Source: Hyphomicrobiales bacterium (GTDB lineage Bacteria; Pseudomonadota; Alphaproteobacteria; Rhizobiales; Rhizobiaceae). From it: a DNA stretch of 5,185 nt. Below, piece after piece: positions 1 to 5,185 of the stretch (positions within the stretch are counted from its first letter, which is position 1; every line of letters starts with the position of its first letter). Below the pieces are notes generated by a model that ran no database searches, was not told where the DNA came from, and was given only the letters and a program-made list of their open reading frames with translations. The stretch is taken from contig JAALLB010000142.1 of assembly GCA_011087745.1 (NCBI GenBank), forward strand, positions 1-5,185, in the 5' to 3' direction. Position numbers and translations under genes: made by a program.

Positions 1-114
1 AATCAACCTCAAATCAATCGGAAATACAGCCCTTATCCCGAGTTGACGTTATTTACGCAAATCTATGATGCAAAACATAAATTCGTACTTGAACGCTGTA
101 TTTACACCAAGTAA
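1..114 (+). CDS. possible 3' tail of an upstream gene (37 visible codons, unidentified)
   Basis: The frame beginning at base 1 is open until TAA at 112-114 and would encode a C-terminal tail containing ELTLFTQIYDAKHKF and ending LERCIYTK. The residue mix looks protein-like, but 37 open codons can easily occur by chance and I recognise no family. If real, it belongs to a gene entering from the left on the same strand as the SBP56 gene, ending 66 bases before that gene's ATG. It would then overlap the candidate promoter at 43-69. Non-coding leader DNA is an equally good explanation. Confidence 0.25.
   Translation, partial: NQPQINRKYSPYPELTLFTQIYDAKHKFVLERCIYTK
43..69 (+). promoter_or_regulatory. 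candidate sigma70-type promoter for the SBP56 operon
   Basis: TTGACG at 43-48 resembles a -35 box and TATGAT at 64-69 resembles a -10 box. The spacer is 15 bases, shorter than the usual 16-18, which weakens the call. Transcription would start near 76 and give a leader of about 105 bases before the ATG at 181. A poorer alternative is TTGAAC at 90-95 with TAAAGA at 113-118. The call rests on box similarity and position only. Confidence 0.3.
87..114. repeat. nested inverted repeats in the operon leader
   Basis: TACTTG (87-92) is the exact reverse complement of CAAGTA (109-114). Between them lies a second dyad, TGTA-TT-TACA (98-107). The two dyads are not concentric: 5 bases separate the left arms and 1 base the right arms. 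The element lies just downstream of the candidate promoter, so it could be a regulator-binding site or a leader hairpin. There is no following T tract, so it is not an intrinsic terminator. The arms are short and chance is possible. Confidence 0.25.
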
Positions 115-120
115 AGAAAA

Positions 121-131
121 GACAGTCTGTC
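121..131. repeat. short palindrome GACAG-T-CTGTC in the leader
   Basis: Two perfect 5-base arms flank a single central T, 50 bases upstream of the SBP56 start codon. The size and position would suit a small operator half-site pair, but a palindrome this short is only weakly better than chance. No regulator can be named. Confidence 0.15.
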
Positions 132-166
132 TGGTTGTAAGGAGCATGGCAATCGCAGAGGTTATT

Positions 167-172
167 GGAGGA
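167..172 (+). promoter_or_regulatory. strong Shine-Dalgarno site that fixes the SBP56 start at 181
   Basis: GGAGGA lies 8 bases before ATG at 181, a near-ideal ribosome-binding site. It shows that the gene begins at 181 and not at the TTG at 260, which opens the downstream frame but has only a poor purine run 13 bases upstream. The preceding in-frame stop is TAA at 112-114, with no ATG between. Confidence 0.8.
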
Positions 173-180
173 TAGCAATT

Positions 181-1537
181 ATGAGTGAATGTTGTGGACT
201 CGGATATTCTTCTCCTGCAGAGGCTATGAAAGCACCGCGCGAGAAGTTGCTTTATACGATTGCGATATATACGGGCACCGGCATTCAAAAGCCTGAATTA
301 TCTGGCCACCATAGACAATGATCCTGAAAGTCCAACATACTCTCAAGTAATATCGCGCTGCGAAGTGCCGGGCATCGGTGATGAACTTCACCACATGGGG
401 TGGAACGCATGTTCGTCTTGTTTTGATGACAGCTCCATGAGCCGCCAATACCTTATAGTTCCAGGCGTACGGTCATCCAACTTGCATATTATTGATTGTG
501 CGACTGATCCACGAAACCCAACCCTTTTCAAGGTGATTGAGGGCTCTGAAATCAAGGCAAAGACCAATCTTTCTGCACCGCATACAATTCACTGTTTGGG
601 ATCCGAGATCATCATTTCAATGCTGGGCGATGCACAAGGGAATGCCCCTGGGGGGTACCTGCATCTCAACAAGGATTTTGAAATTGTTGGCCGTTGGGAA
701 AATTCAATGGGCGATATCAAGTTCGGTTATGACTTTTGGTATCAACCACGGCACAATGTGATGGTGAGCTCCGAGTGGGCTGCTCCTAATACGTTTATGC
801 CTGGGTTCGATCTTGAAGAAGTTGGTCACTTGAAATATGGCCGTGAAATTCATCTTTGGGATTTTGAAAAGAAAGAACCCATGCAAACGATGTATTTGGG
901 TGAAGATGGGCTTGTACCATTAGAAGTACGCTTTCATCATGACTCAGACTCTACGCATGGTTTTGTGGGCGCTGCTCTATCAGCAAACATCATTCACTGG
1001 TGGAAAGATGAAGTTGATGGTGAATGGAAGTGGGAAAAGATTGTTGATGTGGAGAACGAACCACATCCTGATTGGCCAATTCCTGTACCGGGTGTTATCT
1101 CGGTTATCCTACTTTCGATGGATGATAAATATCTTTATCTGTGCAATTGGCTACACGGGGATATTCGTCAATATGACATCTCCGATCCGCATAATGCCAA
1201 ACTGACAGGTCAAGTCTGGATGGGCGGATTGCTTGACAAGGCACCGGAAGTAAACGGCGTAAAAGTCACAGGTGGACCGCAGATGATACAATTATCTCTG
1301 GATGGAAAACGACTATATGTAACGACTTCATTATTCTCAACCTGGGACAATCAGTTCTATCCCGAAATCAGAACCAATGGCGGATGCATGCTGATGGTCA
1401 ATTGCGACACTGAAAACGGTGGCATGGAAATTGACCCCAATTTCGTCGTTGATTTTGGTAAAGAACCCAATGGTCCTTCACGCTGTCATGAAACCCGTTA
1501 TCCTAGTGGCGATTGCACAAGTGATATTTGGATATGA
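181..1537 (+). CDS. SBP56 family protein (selenium-binding / methanethiol oxidase, MtoX-like), frameshifted
   Basis: SBP56 beta-propeller proteins include bacterial MtoX and human SELENBP1, which oxidise methanethiol to formaldehyde, hydrogen sulfide and hydrogen peroxide. The start ATG at 181 has a strong Shine-Dalgarno site. The first frame encodes the family N-terminus (CCGLGYSSPAEAMKAPRE, then YTGTGIQKPE), but an extra T at 298 or 299 sends it to a stop at 319-321. The next frame continues the family sequence (YLATIDNDPESP) without a gap to the typical C-terminus GDCTSDIWI. Removing one T gives 451 residues, close to the usual length. Family landmarks in that product are H70-H71, CSSC at 77-80, H134 and H137, QPRH with H191, H252-H253, NWLHGD with H325, and H436. 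I see no secretion signal, whereas the Hyphomicrobium MtoX is reported as periplasmic, so this one is probably cytoplasmic. It overlaps the ferredoxin gene by ATGA. It is either a recent pseudogene or a sequencing error; methanethiol as substrate is inferred. Confidence 0.88.
298..299 (+). other. single-base (+T) frameshift in the SBP56 gene
   Basis: The frame from 181 reads ...IQKPE up to 297. The family sequence resumes as YLATID only if one of the two Ts at 298-299 is skipped. Unrepaired translation runs on for seven more codons after KPE and stops at TGA 319-321, giving a peptide of 46 residues. The two frames join without loss of any conserved residue, so this is one inserted base and not a deletion or fusion. 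The site is not a recognisable slippery sequence, which argues against programmed frameshifting. Confidence 0.85.
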
Positions 1538-1908
1538 GCACACATACGATCACCATCGCCAATCGCGAAAATGCAACCTATGAAGTAGATGCCAAGAAAC
1601 CTCTTCTCGACAGCTTACGGGATCAAGGCGTTGATTTGCCTTATGGCTGCAAATACGGTGGATGCATAACGTGTGCTGCGAAGCTACTTGATGGCGATAT
1701 TAATCAGAAGGCTCAAGTAGCTCTCAACAATCGCCAGATCAATGATGGTTATGTTATTTTGTGTGTTGCCCGACCTCAATCGGATTGTACATTTGAAATT
1801 GGTGTTGAGAGCCATGACAAGCTCTATCGAAATCCATTTTTTGACCCATTAAAACCACATGAACTCAAGGCTGACATTGCCTCACGAGCAAAGGTGTCTT
1901 CTCAATGA
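1534..1908 (+). CDS. [2Fe-2S] plant-type ferredoxin
   Basis: This 124-residue protein has one 2Fe-2S ferredoxin domain over about residues 1-95. The cluster ligands are C39, C44, C47 and C77, spaced CX4CX2CX29C, inside YGCKYGGCITCA and ILCVARP. That is the plant-type pattern of small soluble electron carriers and of reductase ferredoxin domains. A tail of about 30 residues (NPFFDPLKPHELKADI and onward) follows; it carries no second domain I recognise. I chose ATG 1534 over the in-frame TTG at 1528 because ATG 1534 forms an ATGA overlap with the SBP56 stop. No clear Shine-Dalgarno site precedes it, as expected for coupled translation, so premature termination of SBP56 could reduce its expression. 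It probably passes single electrons in the cytoplasm. Its partner is unknown; the SBP56 protein is a guess from the operon. Confidence 0.9.
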   Translation: MSTHTITIANRENATYEVDAKKPLLDSLRDQGVDLPYGCKYGGCITCAAKLLDGDINQKAQVALNNRQINDGYVILCVARPQSDCTFEIGVESHDKLYRNPFFDPLKPHELKADIASRAKVSSQ

Positions 1909-2381
1909 CAACTCTAGACGATTTACATCACATAGATCATGATACGCCGTATAGTGAAGACTATCTGCAGACGATTTTGAGTTCTGTGAAAACCATTGCA
2001 ATGGTCGGTGCCAGCCCTGATAAAACCAAGTTCAGTTATGGTGTTTTGCGTGTTCTCCATGAAACCGGTTACGAGATGATACCAATAAACCCGCGCCCAG
2101 GCTTAGAAGAAATTCGCGGCCTGAAAGTTTATCCCTCTCTTGCTGCGGTTGATCGGCCCATTGATATGGTGGAGGTTTTTCGGCAGGCGGAAGATTTACC
2201 AGGTGTGGCAGAGGAAGCTGTTGCGGTTGGAGCAAAAGTGCTTTGGGGTCAAATTGGGGTAACACATCCACAAGCTGCAAGAATTGCCGAGGCTGCAGGC
2301 ATGAAAGTCGTCATGGACCGTTGTCCGAAGATCAAACTATTCAGACCTTTCTGGAAGCCAAGACTAGACTTAAAAATCTAA
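1905..2381 (+). CDS. CoA-binding domain protein (YccU-like, COG1832 type)
   Basis: This 158-residue protein is a single-domain Rossmann protein of the CoA_binding family, like E. coli YccU and the N-terminal domain of succinyl-CoA synthetase alpha. After a variable 27-residue N-terminus comes strand 1 and the nucleotide loop KTIAMVGASPDKTKFSYG (29-46). Then follow YEMIPINPRPG (56-66), GLKVYPSLAAV (72-82), VLWGQIGV (112-119) and the family signature VVMDRCPKI (135-143) with conserved C140. The length is typical. The ATG overlaps the ferredoxin stop by ATGA and has AAGG (1891-1894) 10 bases upstream. It is the last gene of the plus-strand operon; its TAA at 2379-2381 overlaps the stop of the opposing gene. 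The biochemical role of this family is poorly defined; CoA binding follows from the fold and was not seen here. A link to sulfur metabolism is speculative. Confidence 0.88.
   Translation: MTTLDDLHHIDHDTPYSEDYLQTILSSVKTIAMVGASPDKTKFSYGVLRVLHETGYEMIPINPRPGLEEIRGLKVYPSLAAVDRPIDMVEVFRQAEDLPGVAEEAVAVGAKVLWGQIGVTHPQAARIAEAAGMKVVMDRCPKIKLFRPFWKPRLDLKI
2378..2381. other. overlapping convergent stop codons of two operons
   Basis: The plus-strand CoA-binding gene ends with TAA at 2379-2381 and the minus-strand oxidoreductase ends with TAG at 2378-2380. The two coding regions therefore overlap tail to tail with no intergenic space. Any terminator for either operon must lie inside the opposing coding sequence. 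I see no GC-rich hairpin followed by a T run on either strand close to the junction. Confidence 0.9.
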
Positions 2382-3682
2382 AACCCAATTTTATCTCTAA
2401 TACGACAAGCAACAACGGATGGCGCTAGAAACCACGGAATTCCGTTGTAGTATGGCCTGCCCTTGAATGGGATTTGACCGAAGGCAGTCACTTCCTTGGT
2501 TTTATCTGCAACTTGTTGTCCAATTCGCTTTCCGAGATAACTGGCCATTCCCACTCCAGAACCACAATAACCAGTTGCATAATATATCCCGTCACGTTCA
2601 CCAGCATGCATCAATTCATCAAATGTATAGGCGACAAACCCTGCCCAAGAGTGGCTGATGCGAGTTTCTTTCAACTCTGGAAATAGCGCAACTAGATCGC
2701 GGTGCAGTTTGGGGCCGCTTTTTCTTGGATCGGTTTCGTATAATGAAACCCGCCCACCAAACAAAACCCGTTTGCGATCTGGCGTTGGACGATAATAATA
2801 GACCAACTTTCGAGTATCCGATAAAATTCGGTTGGTTGGGAATAACTTCTGCATAAGATCTTCGGGGATTTCTTCCGTAGCTATTATGTAAGACCCAATT
2901 GATATCACGCGGTTTCTAAGCCATGGCGTTAGTGAACTGGTATATCCATTGGTTGCAACTACCACTTTTTTTGCTGAGATTATTCCCTTGGTAGTTTTTA
3001 TCTCAAAACTGTTCATTTCACGGTTGATGGCTTCAGCTTTGCAGTAAGAAATTATTTCAACACCAGCCTGCCTTGTTACTTCCAATAATCCGGCATGGTA
3101 TTTTGCAGGATCAATGCTGGCATGTTTTGGATATACAATTCCGCCATAATAAGCTTGGGTACCCAATTCACTTTTCTGATCTTGTTTTGGCACCACGAAT
3201 GCTTCTGTTTCAAATACCGGGTTAGAAGGTTCAGAGCATTCTCTTGCAAGTTTTTCATATTGTCCTTTTGTGTGGGCACCATGAAAGCGGCCAACTGTTT
3301 CAAAATTACAGTCGATCTTCTCGCTCTTGATAAAGTCTTCAATGTAATCTCTAGAGGCCTGCCCTTCCGAAAGGATTTCCATCGCCAGCTGTTCGCCATA
3401 TCGGCTTTTCAGCTTGGCAAAACCGGGTTTAACGCTGGTTGATATTTGACCGCCATTGCGGCTGCTACATCCCCATCCAGCTGCCTCTGCATCAATGATG
3501 ACCGTTTTTCGCCCAGCTCTAGCAGTTTGGATGGCAGCATGAAGCCCCGTATAACCTGCTCCGATAATTAGAACATCAACACTATCCGGAAGTTGATTGT
3601 TTCCTGCAGGCATAAGAGCTGCATTTTCCCACCAATATGGTTCTGCTTTAAAATTTTCCGTAAATAGATTTGAACCCGACAT
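2378..3682 (-). CDS. FAD-dependent oxidoreductase, DadA/PuuB-like (DAO family)
   Basis: This 434-residue flavoprotein belongs to the DAO superfamily, which oxidises amines and amino acids such as gamma-glutamylputrescine, sarcosine or D-amino acids. An N-terminal segment with EPYWWENA (14-21) precedes the FAD dinucleotide fold DVLIIGAGYTG (36-46) and the family block GWGCSSRNGGQIS (69-81). The C-terminal part has a PuuB-like stretch (SDTRKLVYYYRPTPDR, then VLFGG), SWAGFVAYTFDELMHAG, and the second FAD contact GYCGSGVGMASYLGKRI. There are no membrane segments, so it is probably cytoplasmic. ATG 3682 is preferred: AGG lies 9 bases upstream, while the in-frame TTG at 3691 abuts that AGG and overlaps the upstream stop. 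It follows the GMC gene by 5 bases, so the two are co-transcribed. Similarity is to the PuuB-like branch, but no polyamine pathway genes are present, so the substrate is open. Confidence 0.85.
   Translation of the reverse strand: MSGSNLFTENFKAEPYWWENAALMPAGNNQLPDSVDVLIIGAGYTGLHAAIQTARAGRKTVIIDAEAAGWGCSSRNGGQISTSVKPGFAKLKSRYGEQLAMEILSEGQASRDYIEDFIKSEKIDCNFETVGRFHGAHTKGQYEKLARECSEPSNPVFETEAFVVPKQDQKSELGTQAYYGGIVYPKHASIDPAKYHAGLLEVTRQAGVEIISYCKAEAINREMNSFEIKTTKGIISAKKVVVATNGYTSSLTPWLRNRVISIGSYIIATEEIPEDLMQKLFPTNRILSDTRKLVYYYRPTPDRKRVLFGGRVSLYETDPRKSGPKLHRDLVALFPELKETRISHSWAGFVAYTFDELMHAGERDGIYYATGYCGSGVGMASYLGKRIGQQVADKTKEVTAFGQIPFKGRPYYNGIPWFLAPSVVACRIRDKIGF
2412..2448. repeat. inverted repeat with overlapping 12-base palindrome near the convergent junction
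   Basis: ACAACGGA (2412-2419) is the reverse complement of TCCGTTGT (2441-2448), giving an 8-base stem with a 21-base loop. A perfect palindrome, ACGGAATTCCGT (2434-2445), overlaps the right arm and could form a competing structure. Both lie inside the 3' coding end of the minus-strand oxidoreductase and about 30-65 bases past the plus-strand operon's stop. A role in transcription termination is possible, but no T tract follows on either strand. Confidence 0.3.
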
Positions 3683-3687
3683 GATGA

Positions 3688-5185
3688 TCAACCTGCCTGC
3701 TGTTCTAAAATTATATCAGCAGCTTTTTCAGCAACCATGATCGTTGGTGCATTGGTATTTCCGGAAGTTACAGTTGGAAATACGGATGCATCAACCACTC
3801 GCAAGTTTTTCAACCCATAGACTTGAAGCTTGTCATTGACCACGCTTGTTTTTTCATCCGGGCCCATTTTACAGGTGCTGACTGGATGGAACACTGTACC
3901 GACCCGTTCACGAATATCCGCAATCATTTCCTCATCTGATTGAACATCCTTACCGGGGATAATTTCTTCCTTGATGATACTCTTGAAAGATGGTGCAGCT
4001 GATAGTTTGCGCAACACCCTTGCTCCTTCAAGCATTTCACTAACATCTTGATTTGTTGAAAGATATTTAGGGTGAATTGCCGGATCTTCAAACGGATCTG
4101 AAGACTTGATTTCCAAATACCCCCGACTTGTTGGGCGGGTTGGTTGTGCACCCATAATGACACCTGAAAATGCATCCGGGCTCATGAGTGTGCGTTTTCC
4201 TAGCTGTCCTTTTGTATAGCTGACTGGAGAAAAATAAAGCTGCAAGTTCGGCCGATCAAGTTCCGGGCGAGATTTGATAAACCCGCCTCCTTGATTAACG
4301 CCAAGTGAGAGAGGGCCTCTGCGGCGAAGAATATAATTCAAGCCATGCCACAATCTTCCCAACCACGGTCGAAGTTGGTCATTCAACGTCTTAACGTTGG
4401 TCTTGTAAGTGTAGTCAATACTCAAATGATCTTGCAGGTTTTGTCCAACATTTGGCTGATCATGAACAACTTCGATGCCATTGTCTTTCAAATGCGATGC
4501 TGCCCCTACTCCGGAAAGCTGTAAAATTTGCGGCGTGTTTATTGAGCCTGCTGAAAGGATAACCTCTCGCCCGGCGTATACCTGTTTGGTCTTTCCATTT
4601 TGGATATATTCTACACCTATTGCCTGTTTGTTTTTGAACAAAACTCTGGTCGTGTGGGCGTTGATTTCAACTGCAAGGTTTTTTCGTTTTCTTACTGGAT
4701 GAAGATAGGCTCGGGCAGCAGACATGCGCAAACCATCCTTGGCTGTGTTTTGATACAGCCCTATCCCCTCGGCCTCGCCTGCATTGAAATCTTCAATATG
4801 CTTTAGGCCAGATTCAACACCTGCGCGAAGATAGTTCTGACAGGTTGGATGCAGGTCCTGTTCCATTGTTGAAACATATAAGGGACCCTCGCCTCCACGC
4901 CATTTGGTAGCGCCTTGATCACTGGTTTCTGATTTCTTGAAATAAGGCAAGACACCATCCCAGCCCCACCCTTTGTTACCTAGCGCTTTCCAATCTTCAA
5001 AATCAGTTTGTTGACCACGGATATAGACCATTGCATTTATTGAAGACGAGCCACCGATTACCTTGCCGCGGGGCCAATAGCTAGACCGATCATTTGTTCC
5101 TGGATCCGGCTCAGTTGAATACATCCAGTTGATTTTTTTATACTCCGAGTCCTTGAAAATCTGATTATTTGGGGTTGACGTTTCA
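3688..5185 (-). CDS. GMC-family FAD-dependent dehydrogenase (choline/alcohol dehydrogenase-like), partial at 5' end
   Basis: GMC flavoproteins oxidise primary alcohols such as choline to aldehydes. The visible part is 498 residues, numbered from the right edge. The first GMC signature is RGKVIGGSSSINAMVYIRG (39-57), the second is GSINTPQILQLSGVG (213-227), and the C-terminal catalytic region has FHPVSTCKMG with H433 and SGNTNAPT (about 474-481), which together supply the family's His-Asn pair. The ATG at 5124 is not the real start. The frame is open from there to the window edge with family-like sequence (KINWMYSTEPDPG), and the N-terminal GxGxxG FAD motif is absent. Roughly 50-80 residues should therefore lie beyond the window. 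It is probably soluble, as there are no membrane segments. Its stop is 5 bases before the DAO-family gene, so the two form an operon. BetA-like is the closest description, but other alcohols are equally possible. Confidence 0.9.
   Translation of the reverse strand, partial: ETSTPNNQIFKDSEYKKINWMYSTEPDPGTNDRSSYWPRGKVIGGSSSINAMVYIRGQQTDFEDWKALGNKGWGWDGVLPYFKKSETSDQGATKWRGGEGPLYVSTMEQDLHPTCQNYLRAGVESGLKHIEDFNAGEAEGIGLYQNTAKDGLRMSAARAYLHPVRKRKNLAVEINAHTTRVLFKNKQAIGVEYIQNGKTKQVYAGREVILSAGSINTPQILQLSGVGAASHLKDNGIEVVHDQPNVGQNLQDHLSIDYTYKTNVKTLNDQLRPWLGRLWHGLNYILRRRGPLSLGVNQGGGFIKSRPELDRPNLQLYFSPVSYTKGQLGKRTLMSPDAFSGVIMGAQPTRPTSRGYLEIKSSDPFEDPAIHPKYLSTNQDVSEMLEGARVLRKLSAAPSFKSIIKEEIIPGKDVQSDEEMIADIRERVGTVFHPVSTCKMGPDEKTSVVNDKLQVYGLKNLRVVDASVFPTVTSGNTNAPTIMVAEKAADIILEQQAG

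Noticed and set aside
146..175. Nine-codon leader peptide (ATG 146 to TAG 175) behind AAGGAG
   Set aside because: AAGGAG ends one base before the ATG, too close for normal initiation, and the peptide shows no attenuation features such as repeated codons of one amino acid.
298..299. Programmed ribosomal frameshifting in the SBP56 gene
   Set aside because: There is no slippery heptamer, rare-codon stall or internal Shine-Dalgarno pattern at the site, and I know of no SBP56 family precedent for recoding. A mutation or sequencing error is simpler.
49..448. Minus-strand open frames of 74-79 codons opposite the leader and the SBP56 start
   Set aside because: They show no family resemblance or ribosome-binding site and lie antisense to a clearly conserved gene.
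260..1537. A separate 425-residue SBP56 gene starting at TTG 260
   Set aside because: The first 13 or so residues from TTG 260 do not match the family, while the frame from ATG 181 gives the correct family N-terminus behind a strong ribosome-binding site. This is the second part of one frameshifted gene.
2379..2393. TAAAA-CCCAA-TTTTA hairpin as an intrinsic terminator at the operon junction
   Set aside because: The stem is only five A-T pairs with no GC and would not be stable; no adequate T tract follows.
2467..3442. Plus-strand open frames of 63-115 codons opposite the DAO-family oxidoreductase
   Set aside because: They have low-complexity, aromatic-rich translations typical of antisense shadows, with no motifs and no plausible start signals.
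3683..3691. TTG at 3691 as the start of the DAO-family gene with a 4-base overlap of the GMC stop
   Set aside because: The only Shine-Dalgarno-like AGG is immediately adjacent to this TTG, whereas it is ideally spaced for the ATG at 3682.

Overview
This looks like a chromosomal metabolic segment from a bacterium of moderate GC content (mid-40s percent by eye). The protein families point to Pseudomonadota, most plausibly an alphaproteobacterium, but this is a judgement from protein style only. There is no rRNA, tRNA, CRISPR array, transposase, integrase or phage gene in the window.

Left half, plus strand: a ~180-base leader precedes a three-gene block. The first gene is an SBP56-family protein (selenium-binding protein / methanethiol oxidase-like). 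It carries one extra T at about 298-299 that breaks its frame after 39 codons. The second is a plant-type [2Fe-2S] ferredoxin, and the third a small YccU-like CoA-binding (Rossmann) protein. Each junction is a 4-base ATGA overlap, so the three are almost certainly one translationally coupled operon. Known SBP56 methanethiol oxidases convert methanethiol to formaldehyde, hydrogen sulfide and hydrogen peroxide. The ferredoxin may serve the first enzyme as a redox partner, but that is inference.

Right half, minus strand: a GMC-family flavoprotein dehydrogenase (choline/alcohol dehydrogenase-like) enters from beyond the right edge. It is followed five bases later by a DadA/PuuB-like FAD-dependent oxidoreductase. 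These two form a second operon for alcohol and/or amine oxidation, with substrates unknown. The GMC frame is open to the window edge and lacks its N-terminal FAD motif, so the gene is partial here.

The two operons converge and their stop codons overlap by two shared bases (2379-2380) with no intergenic space. Points worth a second look are the SBP56 frameshift, the coupled SBP56-ferredoxin-CoA-binding arrangement, the overlapping convergent stops with nearby dyad symmetry, and nested inverted repeats in the leader. I found no convincing wholly new system; the ferredoxin-coupled SBP56 operon is the nearest candidate.
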